The notes: generated by a model not told the origin, from the letters alone. DNA of 64,000 nucleotides from Gammaproteobacteria bacterium TMED78 (GCA_002171615.1 NHEF01000010.1:219017-283016), one strand, 5' to 3'; counted from the stretch's first letter, positions 19,175-29,869 are shown. Translations and numbers: made by a program.

Positions 19175-20149
19175 TTATAAGTTGTTGATTCTTTGATTAA
19201 CATTTAGTACCGTCAATAATAATAAAGCAGCAACAGCATTATGTGCTACAGCAATAAATAATGGAATCCCAAAAAGTATCACACTAATCCCAAGTGATAT
19301 TTGTGCAATCAGAGCAATAAGGATGAAAAAACCATCAACTCTTGTTTTCGGAAAGCTAAATAACTTAAATACTAACAAACCTAGAAAGATAGCTGTAATA
19401 ATAGCTCCTAATCTATGAGAAAAATGAATAGCCACTCTAGCTGGATGCTCTAATACCCCACCTTCGTAGTCAATACCGATGCCTCTCCAAAGAACAAAAC
19501 CTTCCTTAAAATCCATAATCGGAGGCCACCAACTTGATTGACAGGTAGGAAAATCAGGACATGATAATGCTGCATAATTTGAGCTTGTCCATCCCCCTAA
19601 AGATATCTGAAAAATTAAAATAACAAAAGAAACTAAAGCAATCTTTTTTATAGGAGCGGGGGCCATTTTATGAGGAGCTTTCCATCTAGAAAGCCACGAT
19701 AAAATGCTTAGCGTAGTTAAGCCTCCAAGCAAATGCAACATAACTACTATTGGCTTTAATAAAAGAGTCACGGTCCACATTCCTAGCATTCCTTGAAAAA
19801 TAACTGTAAAAAATAATAAAGAAGGTAAAAAGACTTTCTGATTTGGCGATCTACGATTTATAAAGGCTACTATGAGCAATGATAAGCAAACTAACCCTAA
19901 CAAAGTAGCAAGGTACCTATGTATCATTTCTCTCCATGCCTTTCCTGAATCAAAAGGTCTCTCTGGATAAGAATATATAAGTGATGCTATTTCTTCGGTA
20001 GAGCTTGGGACAAGAAGGTTGCCATAACAGCCCGGCCAATCTGGGCATCCTAGGCCAGCATCAGTCAACCTCACCCATGCACCAATAAAAATTACGAAAA
20101 AAGCTAAGAAAGTACCTAAACGAGCTAGTCGAATAAAGAGAATATCCAA
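19175..20149 (-). CDS. ctaA: Heme A synthase (COX15/CtaA)
   Basis: GAWVRLTDAGLGCPDWPGCYG; MIHRYLA; SWWPP; HFSHRLGA. Confidence 0.94.
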   Translation of the reverse strand: MDILFIRLARLGTFLAFFVIFIGAWVRLTDAGLGCPDWPGCYGNLLVPSSTEEIASLIYSYPERPFDSGKAWREMIHRYLATLLGLVCLSLLIVAFINRRSPNQKVFLPSLLFFTVIFQGMLGMWTVTLLLKPIVVMLHLLGGLTTLSILSWLSRWKAPHKMAPAPIKKIALVSFVILIFQISLGGWTSSNYAALSCPDFPTCQSSWWPPIMDFKEGFVLWRGIGIDYEGGVLEHPARVAIHFSHRLGAIITAIFLGLLVFKLFSFPKTRVDGFFILIALIAQISLGISVILFGIPLFIAVAHNAVAALLLLTVLNVNQRINNL

Positions 20150-20234
20150 TAATAAAACTCCAAAAATATGTATATTTTAAATTTTAATTATATCAAATCT
20201 TGGGCACTTCTTCGAAGTAAAGGATATCTTTAAA

Positions 20235-21128
20235 CTACTTTTTTCTATTATTTTTCTTGTAATCCATTATGCCCTCTAGGGAAATTACTTGTGTGTCTAA
20301 ATCTCCATATTTTTCCTTCTTTTCAATACACCAAGCATGACCAAAAATAGCTTCAATAGTTACATTTAATTTTGAATTTTCTCGATTTAGCTCAAAATTA
20401 CTACAAAATGACTTCCATTTATCTTTACCCGTCAAACTAGTTCTTTTTCCTTGAGCAACATTACTAGCTCCACAGCCTTTTATATCAGAAATTAACTTAG
20501 TTATATTATCGTAGTTAATATAAATTTTATTTACATCTAAAACTGGATCAACTAAATTAAACTTTAAAAGAATGTCGCCTATATCATGCATATCAAAGAA
20601 AGCATGTACATGAATATAATCATCTATAGAGTGCCATGCTCTCCTTAGCTCAACTAAAGTATCAGGACCAAAACTAGAAAATAAAAATAAGCCGCCATTT
20701 TTTAAAGTTCTTGATATTTCGTTAAAAACGAAATCGATATTACACCAAGGTAGTAATAGATTTGCAAATACTAAATCAACACAGTTATCCCTAATTGGAA
20801 GCTTCTCAGCATCACCTAGTAACACATTTATATTATCTACCTTAGAGTAGCTACTAGATGATAATTTATTCATATTTATACTATTATCAATAGCGATAAT
20901 TTCACTTTCTGGAAAAATCTCAGATAAATTAACTGCACCTTTGCCTGTAGCTGAACCTATATCTAAGATTAATTGTGGGTTTAAATTAAAAAAAATTAAT
21001 CTATCTAGTAAACGTTTCCTAATCTCGCTATATAAAACATCTGAATCGTTAAATTTTCTTGCTGATTTATTAAAGTTACGAATAGATTGTAATTTTATAG
21101 GTAGACCAATCTGATTTTTTTTTATCAA
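20235..21128 (-). CDS. bioC: Malonyl-[ACP] O-methyltransferase BioC
   Basis: SAM motif ILDIGSATG; FGPDTLVELRRAW and FFDMHDIGDILL are BioC signatures. Confidence 0.88.
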   Translation of the reverse strand: MIKKNQIGLPIKLQSIRNFNKSARKFNDSDVLYSEIRKRLLDRLIFFNLNPQLILDIGSATGKGAVNLSEIFPESEIIAIDNSINMNKLSSSSYSKVDNINVLLGDAEKLPIRDNCVDLVFANLLLPWCNIDFVFNEISRTLKNGGLFLFSSFGPDTLVELRRAWHSIDDYIHVHAFFDMHDIGDILLKFNLVDPVLDVNKIYINYDNITKLISDIKGCGASNVAQGKRTSLTGKDKWKSFCSNFELNRENSKLNVTIEAIFGHAWCIEKKEKYGDLDTQVISLEGIMDYKKNNRKK

Positions 21129-21149
21129 TTTATCTTTTAATTTAATATT

Positions 21150-22169
21150 TTATTTAAGAATTTTCTCTTCAGACTTAATGCCTAATTTAGAAAGAAGCAC
21201 CTGATCATCATCATAATTAGGATTTCTCGTAGTTAGTAATTTGTCACCGTAGAAAATTGAGTTTGCTCCAGCCATAAAACATAAAGCCTGCATTTCATCT
21301 GTGAATTCGTCTCTTCCGGCTGAGAGCCTTACATAAGATCTAGGCATGATTATCCTTGCAATAGCAATTGTTTTCACAAATTCAATCATATCTATCGGCT
21401 CTTCATTTTCTAATGGAGTGCCCGGAGATCTGACTAGATTATTTATAGGTACGCTCTCAGGCTGATCTGGCATATTTGCTAAACTTTTCAGTAACATAAC
21501 TCTATCTTCTCTATTCTCACCCAAGCCTAAAATACCGCCACAACAGACTTTCATACCGGATTTCCTAACATTTTTTAAAGTCTGTATACGATCAGAATAA
21601 TTTCTTGTTGTAATAATTTTTTTGTAAAAATTTTCAGAAGTATCAAGATTATGATTATAGTAATCTAACCCTGCGTTTTTCAGAGACAAGGCTTGATCTT
21701 CATTTAATAGCCCTAAAGTAGCACAAGTTTCTAAACCTAATGATTTAACTTCCTTAATCATCTCAATAATTTTTTTTATTTGTTTATCTTTAGGTCCTCT
21801 GTATGCAGCTCCCATACAAAATCTTGTAGCTCCTGCACTTTTAGCTTTTTTTGCCGCATCAATAACTTCACCTAAAGGCATAAGATCCTCTGGCTCTACT
21901 TCAGTATTAAAGCGGATACTTTGAGGACAATAAGAGCAATCCTCTGGACATGCTCCGGTTTTGATCGAAAGCAATGTCGACATTTGAACTTCATTAGCTA
22001 CAAAATATTTTCTATGAATCCACTGTGCTCCAAATAGTAAATCATTTAAAGGAAGATCATATAGCTCGTGCAACTCTCTTTTTGACCAATTATTTTTTTT
22101 ATATGATCCTATTACTAATCCGGTTAAAGAGAGAAAATCATCTGTAATTTCATATTTTTCTATACTCAT
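21150..22169 (-). CDS. bioB: Biotin synthase
   Basis: Radical [41 protein letters not shown]. Confidence 0.97.
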   Translation of the reverse strand: MSIEKYEITDDFLSLTGLVIGSYKKNNWSKRELHELYDLPLNDLLFGAQWIHRKYFVANEVQMSTLLSIKTGACPEDCSYCPQSIRFNTEVEPEDLMPLGEVIDAAKKAKSAGATRFCMGAAYRGPKDKQIKKIIEMIKEVKSLGLETCATLGLLNEDQALSLKNAGLDYYNHNLDTSENFYKKIITTRNYSDRIQTLKNVRKSGMKVCCGGILGLGENREDRVMLLKSLANMPDQPESVPINNLVRSPGTPLENEEPIDMIEFVKTIAIARIIMPRSYVRLSAGRDEFTDEMQALCFMAGANSIFYGDKLLTTRNPNYDDDQVLLSKLGIKSEEKILK

Positions 22170-22183
22170 TAAAATAAATCCTT

Positions 22184-23041
22184 TTAAATACCATAAGATG
22201 AAAGAATACCAAAAAAAATAATACCGCCAACTAAATTATTACTTTTAAATGCTTTTAAACAAAATTCTGGCCTGCTATTTTTTATTAGAAAAAATTGATA
22301 AATAAGCAAAAGAGAAATAGCAGAAATAGAAAGAAAATAAGGAAAACTTAGCTTTTCGACTATACCAATAACCAAAAGGGTTACAAAAAATATAAGCTGC
22401 ATTACTGATATAAATAGTTTATCAAAATCTCCAAACATAATTGCTGTAGACCTCACATTCAACTTTAGATCATATTTTTTATCTGCCATAGCGTATTGTG
22501 TATCATAGAATATTATCCAAGACATAGTACAGAGAAAAATTACCCAGCTAATTATAGGAACTGAATTAGTTATCGACGCAAACGCCATTGGGCCACCCAA
22601 AGAGAACGCTACCCCAAGAAAAACCTGAGGCGCAGCAAAAAATCTCTTGGAGTAGGGATAAAGAATAGTAATTATTACACCGAAAATTGCAATATAAATA
22701 CTGAGTCTATTTAATAAAGATACTAAAAAAAACCCGATAATTAGTAAAAAAATGAATAATAACAAAGCTTCTATTTTATTTGCATGTCCTACAGCCAGTG
22801 GCCTATCTTTTGTTCGTTCAACATATCGATCAATCTTCATATCAGCATAATCATTAATTACACATCCAGCTGACCTCATTATGATGGTACCAAAAATAAA
22901 AATTAATAATATATCCAAATCAGGTAGTCCTTTAGATGCTATCCATATAGACCATAATGTAGGCCATAAAAGCAACCAAATACCAATTGGTTTATTTAAT
23001 CTCATTAAGCTGATATAGATTTTTATTTTTTTAAATATCAT
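22184..23041 (-). CDS. ubiA: 4-hydroxybenzoate polyprenyltransferase
   Basis: [50 protein letters not shown]. Confidence 0.95.
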   Translation of the reverse strand: MIFKKIKIYISLMRLNKPIGIWLLLWPTLWSIWIASKGLPDLDILLIFIFGTIIMRSAGCVINDYADMKIDRYVERTKDRPLAVGHANKIEALLLFIFLLIIGFFLVSLLNRLSIYIAIFGVIITILYPYSKRFFAAPQVFLGVAFSLGGPMAFASITNSVPIISWVIFLCTMSWIIFYDTQYAMADKKYDLKLNVRSTAIMFGDFDKLFISVMQLIFFVTLLVIGIVEKLSFPYFLSISAISLLLIYQFFLIKNSRPEFCLKAFKSNNLVGGIIFFGILSSYGI

Positions 23042-23053
23042 ATTTTCTTGATA

Positions 23054-25123
23054 CTAAACTTTGGCATAATTTGCCGTATCGCCAAACCAACGTTCTATTA
23101 AAGAATTGATAAGATCAGGTCTTTCGCTGATAATTTTATCAGATAGCTCTATGACTTCTGACAATAAGAATGAATCTCTAGAGAAATCAGCTATCTTTAA
23201 TTTGCATAACCCTGCCTGTCTTTTTCCTAAAATTTCTCCTGGCCCTCTTAACTCTAAATCTTTTTTAGCTACTATAAATCCATCATTAGTCTCTCTTATC
23301 GCACCTAATCTTTGCCTTGATAATTCATTTAAAGGCGGCTTATATAATAGGATACAATTTGATTTAAAATCTCCTCTACCTACTCGCCCTCTTAGTTGAT
23401 GAAGCTGGGATAATCCCATTCTCTCAGAATTTTCTATAACCATTAGTGTTGCATTTGGAACATCCACACCTACCTCAATAACAGTAGTAGAAACTAATAA
23501 ATCTATTTTTTTATTTTTAAATGCTCTCATTACCTTTTCTTTTTCATCATACTTCATTTTGCCATGAAGTAACCCAATCTCTATTGTTGGCATTACTATA
23601 CTTAATTCATGAATTAAATTTTTAGCTGCTTGTGAATCAATTACCTCTGACTCTTCTATTAATGGACATACCCAATAAGCCTGCTGGCCCTTCTTACAAT
23701 GCGCTAATACCCTCTTAACGAGAATGTCTCTTTTAGCTTCAGGCATAACATTTGTTTCTACTAACTGTCGACCTTTTGGTAATTCGTTAATTATTGAACT
23801 ATCTAAATCAGCATATGCAATCATAGCTAAAGTTCTAGGTATTGGGGTGGCAGTAATAACTAACTGATGTGGAGAAAAGTCTCTACCCTTAAGTTTTAGT
23901 TTTAATCTCTGATCAACGCCAAACCTATGCTGTTCATCTATAATTATTAAACCAACTTTATTAAATTCAACAGCTCGCTGAAATAGTGCATGCGTGCCAA
24001 TAATTATAGAAGATTTTCCACTTTTAATCTTTTCTAATATAGTTGATCTTTCTTTTTCAGGAGTAGATCCTGAAAGAAAAGCAATATCTATATCTAAAAA
24101 ATTAAACCATTCCTTAAAGTTTATATAGTGCTGCTCAGCTAGAAGTTCGGTGGGAGCCATAAAAACTGCTTGGAGGGAGTTGCTGTGACATCGTAAAGCT
24201 GCCGATGCCGCTACTACTGTTTTACCAGACCCAACATCACCTTGCAATAATCTATGCATAGGTATATTTTTTTTTAAATCAGTAAATATTTCATTAATAA
24301 CAGATGATTGAGCATTTGTTAATTCAAACGGAAGTGAATTGATAAATTGATCTACTGAATCATCCTTTTTTACTATCTTCTCTGATAAGTCTTCTTTATT
24401 TTTATTACTAAGTCTTAATAAGGCTAACCTCTGTGCTAACATTTCCTCTAAAGAAATTCTTATTTGTGAAGGATGTCTTCTTTGTTCTAATAATTTTATA
24501 TCTGAATTGGCGGGAGGGCTATGTAAGAATCTTAATGAATCAGTTAAGGAAGGATATGCTCCTCCAATAATTGGTGATAGAAAATCTATTTTAGAATAAC
24601 TTTTTTCAAGGATTTTAAGAGATTGTTCTATGAGAGACCTTATTCTAGCCTGATGGAGGCCTCCGGCAGAAGGGTATACAGCTGTAAGATTAGTATTTAA
24701 ATTTTCACTACTTGAATTTATGATCTTATACTCAGGATGGATCATTTCTATTATTTGCTTATTCTGTCTTGCCTCACCAAAACATCTAACTCTCTTAGCT
24801 GCCTTAAGATTATTGAACTGAGAATTAGAAAAATGAAAAAATTTTAAATTTATCATAGCAGAATCATCATAAACCCTACAGACCATTACTCTTCTGCCTC
24901 GAAAAATAATTTTAACTTCATCTATTTCAACTTCTATTAGTTTTTTCTCTCCTGGAACTAAAGAGTCAATATTGGCTATTCTAGTTCTATCCTCATAGCG
25001 AATCGGAAAAAGAAATAGGAGATCTATAATTTTATTTATACCAAAATCATTTAGCTTGCCTAGTAGAAAAGGTCCTACACCAGCTAATTTTATAGGTGAA
25101 TCATCTATTGATATTTCTGACAT
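23054..25123 (-). CDS. recG: ATP-dependent DNA helicase RecG
   Basis: LLQGDVGSGKTVVA; DEQHRFGV; QLRGRVGRGD. Confidence 0.97.
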   Translation of the reverse strand: MSEISIDDSPIKLAGVGPFLLGKLNDFGINKIIDLLFLFPIRYEDRTRIANIDSLVPGEKKLIEVEIDEVKIIFRGRRVMVCRVYDDSAMINLKFFHFSNSQFNNLKAAKRVRCFGEARQNKQIIEMIHPEYKIINSSSENLNTNLTAVYPSAGGLHQARIRSLIEQSLKILEKSYSKIDFLSPIIGGAYPSLTDSLRFLHSPPANSDIKLLEQRRHPSQIRISLEEMLAQRLALLRLSNKNKEDLSEKIVKKDDSVDQFINSLPFELTNAQSSVINEIFTDLKKNIPMHRLLQGDVGSGKTVVAASAALRCHSNSLQAVFMAPTELLAEQHYINFKEWFNFLDIDIAFLSGSTPEKERSTILEKIKSGKSSIIIGTHALFQRAVEFNKVGLIIIDEQHRFGVDQRLKLKLKGRDFSPHQLVITATPIPRTLAMIAYADLDSSIINELPKGRQLVETNVMPEAKRDILVKRVLAHCKKGQQAYWVCPLIEESEVIDSQAAKNLIHELSIVMPTIEIGLLHGKMKYDEKEKVMRAFKNKKIDLLVSTTVIEVGVDVPNATLMVIENSERMGLSQLHQLRGRVGRGDFKSNCILLYKPPLNELSRQRLGAIRETNDGFIVAKKDLELRGPGEILGKRQAGLCKLKIADFSRDSFLLSEVIELSDKIISERPDLINSLIERWFGDTANYAKV

Positions 25124-25139
25124 CTGAGTAGATTAGTAC

Positions 25140-25520
25140 TTATAAAATCATTATAACGTCAACTTCAATTAGCGATTTTTTAGGGAGATTACTGACTTCA
25201 ATAACTGTTCTAGCTGGAAAAGGTTTAGAAAAAACTTCTTCCATAAACAAATTAATATGAGAAAAATGATCGAGGTCTTTAAGATAGATAGTTAATTTAA
25301 CTATTTGCTCTAATGAGCCTCCAGCTTCTTCAATTAAAGAAAATATATTTTTAAAAACTTGTTTTGTCTGAATATTTATATCCTCACTTACTAATTGCAT
25401 TGTTTTAGGGTCAATAGGTATCTGGCCAGAAAGAAAAACTAAATTACTATGTTTAATTGCTTGGCTATACGCTCCAATTGGAGTAGGTGCTTTATCGGAT
25501 TTTATCTCTTCTTTATTCAT
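25140..25520 (-). CDS. ridA: RidA family reactive intermediate/imine deaminase
   Basis: APTPIGAYSQAIK; FLSGQIPIDP; FPARTVIEVSNLP. Confidence 0.95.
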   Translation of the reverse strand: MNKEEIKSDKAPTPIGAYSQAIKHSNLVFLSGQIPIDPKTMQLVSEDINIQTKQVFKNIFSLIEEAGGSLEQIVKLTIYLKDLDHFSHINLFMEEVFSKPFPARTVIEVSNLPKKSLIEVDVIMIL

Positions 25521-27689
25521 CTAGCTTGGTACTCTATTTACTTTTATAACATCAGGGTTATTTCTAATACTTCTTAAAACATTAGCTAAATGTTTTCTAT
25601 TCTTAACGTTCAAACCAAAAACCAATAATGATCCATCTCCATCCGTCTCAACCTTGACATTATTGATATTACTCTCTTTTGAGGAAATCTTTGCTGCAAC
25701 CTCTGCTAAAAGCCCAACTCTATTAAAAGTTCTTATTTGAATTTCAGATTGAAACTCTCCCTTAATCTTCTTACTCCATTCCACAACAATCCAATTTGAT
25801 AAATTAGATGGATTTTTTGGAGTACTAACAACATTAGGGCATGAAGTCCTATGGATAATCATTCCTCTACCGCTTGACATATAGCCAATAATATCGTCTC
25901 CTGGTATTGGTGAACAACACTTAGCATAAGCAATAACTAAGCCCTCTATACCAGAAATATCTAGAGCCTTAATATTTTGGGAAATAATTTTTTGTTTTTT
26001 CGATGTACCTTGCTTAGCTAGCATTCCTGCTAAAACAGGCGCCAATCTTTCTCCAATACCTAATTGCTCATATACAACTTCAAGATTATCTTCCCTAAGC
26101 TCACTAAGAAAAAACTTTATCTGGGAATTTTTTAATTTTCTAATACTCAAAGCATAAGATTTAAGAGCTTGATCTAATAATCTTTTACCTAACAATCTTG
26201 CTTTATCTTTTTTTAGATGCCTTAAATAAGTTCGTATAGCATTTCTTGCTTTTGCTGTAATAACAAAGTTTACCCAGAGAGGATTTGGCTCAGGCTTTCT
26301 CTTTGTAAAAATTTCAACAGTTTCTCCATTTCTTAAAACAGTTCTTAATGGAACAAAACGTCTATTCACCTTGGCTGCTATACATCGATTTCCAATATCC
26401 GTATGAATAGCATAAGCGAAATCAACAACTGTAGAGTTAGAAGGCAACCTAAGGATCTCTCCCTTAGGTGTAAAAACATAAACATTATCTGGATATAAAT
26501 CTACCTTTACTGTCTCAATTAGCTCCTCGTGTCCAGACTCATTTTGAATCTCCATTAGCCCTGATAGCCAATCTCGTACGCGAATTTCTGCTCCATGTGT
26601 TGCCTTATCACGAGCCTTATACTGCCAATGAGCTGCTACACCTGTTTCAGCCAGTTTATCCATCTCTTCAGTTCTTATTTGAACCTCTAAGGGGCTTCCG
26701 CCTGCTCCAAAAAGGGTTGTATGGAGTGATTGATAGCCATTAATCCTTGGTATAGCAATATAGTCTTTAAATCTCCCTGGCATCGGCTTATAAAGTTGAT
26801 GGACTATACCTAAGGCAAGATAACATGTATGTACATCCTTAACATTAATCCTTATAGCAAAAATGTCTACTATATCGCTGAGGTGCATTCTTTTGGTCTT
26901 CATTTTGCTATAAATACTATAAAGACTTTTTTCTCTAGTAATTATTGAGCCCTTTATGCCCTCATCGGTCATCGTCTCATTTATGTCCGTTTCTATTTTT
27001 CGAAGGAATTTTTTTTGCTTTACTCTTAAACTTTTTAATGAATTTCCTAGTACTCTATATCTAAGAGGATTAAAGATTTTAAAACCTAAATCTTCGAGCT
27101 CATCTTTAATAGTGAAAATTCCAAGTCTATTAGCTATAGGAGCATAAATCTCAAGAGTTTCTTTCGCTATCCTTTTCTGACTATCTAAATCTAGAGCTTC
27201 TATTGTTCTCATATTATGAGTTCGGTCAGCAAGTTTAACAAAAATCACTCTAAGGTCCTTCACCATAGCTAATAGCATCTTTCTAAAATTTTGAGCCTGC
27301 TTTTCTATTGAGCTGTCAAAAAATAATTTATCTAGCTTGCTAACACCGTCGACCAAAAGAGCTATATCCTTACCAAACCTTTTTTTTAGCTCTTTAACTG
27401 ATACATCAGTATCTTCTAAGACATCATGTAAAAGGGCCGCCTTAATAGAGCCAGCATCTAAACGAAGCTCAGCGAGAATTCTTGCTACCTCTATAGGATG
27501 ATTTATATAATCTTCGCCACTGATTCTTTTTTGGCCAGCATGAGCTGTATTACTAAAGTCATATGCTTCAATAATTTCATCTATCTCTTTTTTACTTAGG
27601 TAAGTTTTTAATTGATCAGTTAATAAATTTAAATTATCTCCGCTCCATGAGGCAGAAAGGCGTTCTAATATACTAGCTCCATAATCCAT
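25521..27689 (-). CDS. spoT: Bifunctional (p)ppGpp synthetase/hydrolase (RelA/SpoT family)
   Basis: HD domain AALLHDVLEDTD, synthetase domain, TGS (VYVFTPKGEILRLPSNSTVVDFAYAIHT) and ACT domains; between rpoZ and recG. Confidence 0.96.
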   Translation of the reverse strand: MDYGASILERLSASWSGDNLNLLTDQLKTYLSKKEIDEIIEAYDFSNTAHAGQKRISGEDYINHPIEVARILAELRLDAGSIKAALLHDVLEDTDVSVKELKKRFGKDIALLVDGVSKLDKLFFDSSIEKQAQNFRKMLLAMVKDLRVIFVKLADRTHNMRTIEALDLDSQKRIAKETLEIYAPIANRLGIFTIKDELEDLGFKIFNPLRYRVLGNSLKSLRVKQKKFLRKIETDINETMTDEGIKGSIITREKSLYSIYSKMKTKRMHLSDIVDIFAIRINVKDVHTCYLALGIVHQLYKPMPGRFKDYIAIPRINGYQSLHTTLFGAGGSPLEVQIRTEEMDKLAETGVAAHWQYKARDKATHGAEIRVRDWLSGLMEIQNESGHEELIETVKVDLYPDNVYVFTPKGEILRLPSNSTVVDFAYAIHTDIGNRCIAAKVNRRFVPLRTVLRNGETVEIFTKRKPEPNPLWVNFVITAKARNAIRTYLRHLKKDKARLLGKRLLDQALKSYALSIRKLKNSQIKFFLSELREDNLEVVYEQLGIGERLAPVLAGMLAKQGTSKKQKIISQNIKALDISGIEGLVIAYAKCCSPIPGDDIIGYMSSGRGMIIHRTSCPNVVSTPKNPSNLSNWIVVEWSKKIKGEFQSEIQIRTFNRVGLLAEVAAKISSKESNINNVKVETDGDGSLLVFGLNVKNRKHLANVLRSIRNNPDVIKVNRVPS

Positions 27690-27731
27690 TTCTAAGAACT
27701 TTAAAAAAAATCAATCTTTGATATAAAAAAA

Positions 27732-27974
27732 TTATTCCTCAGAAGTAGCTACCTCGAGAATATCAATTGGGCTTTCTTTTTCCGAAAGTATGCTTTCGGA
27801 AATATGTCCTTCTGCAATTTCTCTTAATGCTACTACAGTGGGCTTATCTCCTTGCCACTCAACAAAAGCCTCCGCTCCGTTAGCTAACTGCCTTGCTCTC
27901 TTAGAGGCAACAAGGACTGTCTGAAAAATATTAGGGATTTTTTTATTGCAATCCTCTACTGTTATACGCGCCAT
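27732..27974 (-). CDS. rpoZ: DNA-directed RNA polymerase omega subunit
   Basis: [40 protein letters not shown]; start moved to MARITVEDC. Confidence 0.96.
   Translation of the reverse strand: MARITVEDCNKKIPNIFQTVLVASKRARQLANGAEAFVEWQGDKPTVVALREIAEGHISESILSEKESPIDILEVATSEE
27779..27802. repeat. Perfect 10-bp inverted repeat with 4-nt loop (TTTCCGAAAG-TATG-CTTTCGGAAA) inside rpoZ
   Basis: Read directly from sequence. Confidence 0.9.
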
Positions 27975-28052
27975 ATAAAGACATACCTCCAATTTATCCT
28001 AGTAAACAAATCTAACTATATAAAATATCAGAAAAAAATTAAAGTTAATATT

Positions 28053-28682
28053 TTAATTTGACTCAATTATTTTCATAATTCTCTTTCTATGTTGCATATT
28101 AGAAATACTACTTTCTTCCCCTTTGCCTCTTAAAATATTTTCTATTTTTTTAAATGCCTTATTTATATCATCATTTATTACAACATAATCAAACTCTGTC
28201 CAGTGGCTCATATCTGAAACTGCCTCTTCTAACCTTTGCCTTATTTCATCTTTTGTGTCTGTCGAGCGACTATTTAATCGATCAGACAAGTGTCGCTTTG
28301 TTGGTGGAAGTAGGAATATGCTTAAGCAATTCGATTCATTTTTTCTAATTTGACTAGCTCCTTGCCAATCTAATTCTAAAATAACCCATTCCCCCTTTTC
28401 TAAATTTGATTTTATATTTTTCTTGCTAGTTCCGTACCAGTTACCAAAAACTTTTGCGTACTCAGCAAAATATTCTCTACTAATTAATTCATTAAATTTT
28501 GGGCTATCAATAAAAAAATAATCTTTGCCATCAGTTTCATTGGGGCGTTTTTTCCTAGTAGTGTGAGAGATTGAAAACTTAAACTCAGAATTTTTTTCTA
28601 CCAATAAATTAACTAAAGTTGTCTTACCTGTGCCAGAAGGAGCTGAAATAACAACTAATTTATTATTTTTCTTATTTAACAT
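28053..28682 (-). CDS. gmk: Guanylate kinase
   Basis: SAPSGTGKTTLVN; SHTTRKKRPNETDGKDYFFI. Confidence 0.97.
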   Translation of the reverse strand: MLNKKNNKLVVISAPSGTGKTTLVNLLVEKNSEFKFSISHTTRKKRPNETDGKDYFFIDSPKFNELISREYFAEYAKVFGNWYGTSKKNIKSNLEKGEWVILELDWQGASQIRKNESNCLSIFLLPPTKRHLSDRLNSRSTDTKDEIRQRLEEAVSDMSHWTEFDYVVINDDINKAFKKIENILRGKGEESSISNMQHRKRIMKIIESN

Positions 28683-28768
28683 TTTTATCTAAAAAATCCA
28701 AAATTTGATGACTATTTAACAAAAAGGTATAAAAATACTCATCAAAACACAAGTAAAGGTATTATGAA

Positions 28769-29374
28769 ATGAAAATAAAAAGAAGCAAGTGGGTATTAGC
28801 AAGTGATAATATTGGCAAAATTAAAGAAATACTTGAATCACTCAAAGATTTAAATATAGAAATAATACCCCAAGCAGAATTTGGATTAAGTACTCCTGAA
28901 GAAACTGAGCTTACATTTATAGAAAATGCACTTCTTAAAGCAAGATTTGCCTGTTCTAAGACTGGCCTTCCATCAATATCTGATGATTCAGGTTTATCTG
29001 TTGATTTCTTAAAAGGAGAGCCTGGTATATATACATCCAGGTATGCAGGTGAATTAAAAAACGATGAAGAAAATATAATAAAACTGCTTCATAATCTAAA
29101 AGGAGTTCCAAAAAAAGATAGATCAGCTTGTTTTCATGCCGTAACAGTAGTGATGATGACAGAAAATGATCCTGCGCCTGTAATATGCTACGGCAGATGG
29201 GAGGGATTTATTGCGGATAAAGCATATAAACAAAATGGATTTGGTTATGATCCAGTCTTTTTTGACCCTAAATTAAATAAAATGGCGTCACATTTATCAT
29301 TATTTGAAAAAAATAAAGTAAGTCATAGATCTAAAGCTCTCAATCAACTTTCTAAGTATTTTGAAAAAATATAG
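28769..29374 (+). CDS. rdgB: RdgB/HAM1 family non-canonical purine NTP pyrophosphatase
   Basis: LASDNIGKIKEI; SDDSGLSVDFLKGEPGIYTSRYAG; NGFGYDPVFFDP; SHRSKAL. Confidence 0.95.
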   Translation: MKIKRSKWVLASDNIGKIKEILESLKDLNIEIIPQAEFGLSTPEETELTFIENALLKARFACSKTGLPSISDDSGLSVDFLKGEPGIYTSRYAGELKNDEENIIKLLHNLKGVPKKDRSACFHAVTVVMMTENDPAPVICYGRWEGFIADKAYKQNGFGYDPVFFDPKLNKMASHLSLFEKNKVSHRSKALNQLSKYFEKI

Positions 29375-29414
29375 TAAGGCATTATTTAATTTTTTTTTAA
29401 ATAATTTTATCTTA

Positions 29415-29431
29415 TGCATCATAATGATGCA
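29415..29431. repeat. 17-bp palindrome TGCATCAT-A-ATGATGCA next to a DnaA box
   Basis: Read directly from sequence; ends 3 nt before TTATACACA at 29434. Confidence 0.85.
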
Positions 29432-29433
29432 CT

Positions 29434-29747
29434 TTATACACAAAATAAAGAAATAGATATTTCACGAAGCTTAATTTATTTTATATTATATAGAAGAGTT
29501 CTATATTTTATATAAGTTATTGATTATAATAATAAAATATTATTTTGGTAATTTTTTGGGCAATTTAAAAAAAAGTATTGATTTTATTGATAATATGGCT
29601 GATTAAGAGTACTTTTCCACAAAGTTATCCACAGAAATTGTGAGTAAGTCAAATTTGGCTATATAAATAACAATAGATGATAATTCAAGGCAGAAATCAA
29701 TACAATTATCATATAAAATAAACTTAAATATTACTAAATTATCCATA
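29434..29747. other. Candidate replication origin / DnaA-box cluster
   Basis: Perfect TTATNCACA boxes at 29434-29442 (TTATACACA) and 29625-29633 (TTATCCACA); one-mismatch boxes TTTTCCACA 29613-29621 and TTATCCATA 29739-29747; very AT-rich; inside the largest intergenic gap; gene-strand switch. Confidence 0.4.
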
Positions 29748-29869
29748 TGTATACTAATTAATACCTCTAATTACTTTAGCTAATACTTAATTTCGAGATG
29801 CTACTTGTCTTTCAATAAATCCACACGTATCCTATCAATCCCTATAAATTAAAAAGCAGTAAATTTCAT

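Noticed and set aside
29381-29405. Inverted repeat ATTATTTAA-N7-TTAAATAAT after rdgB as an intrinsic terminator
   Set aside because: Stem is A/T only with the T-run in the loop rather than after the stem; too weak to call a terminator.
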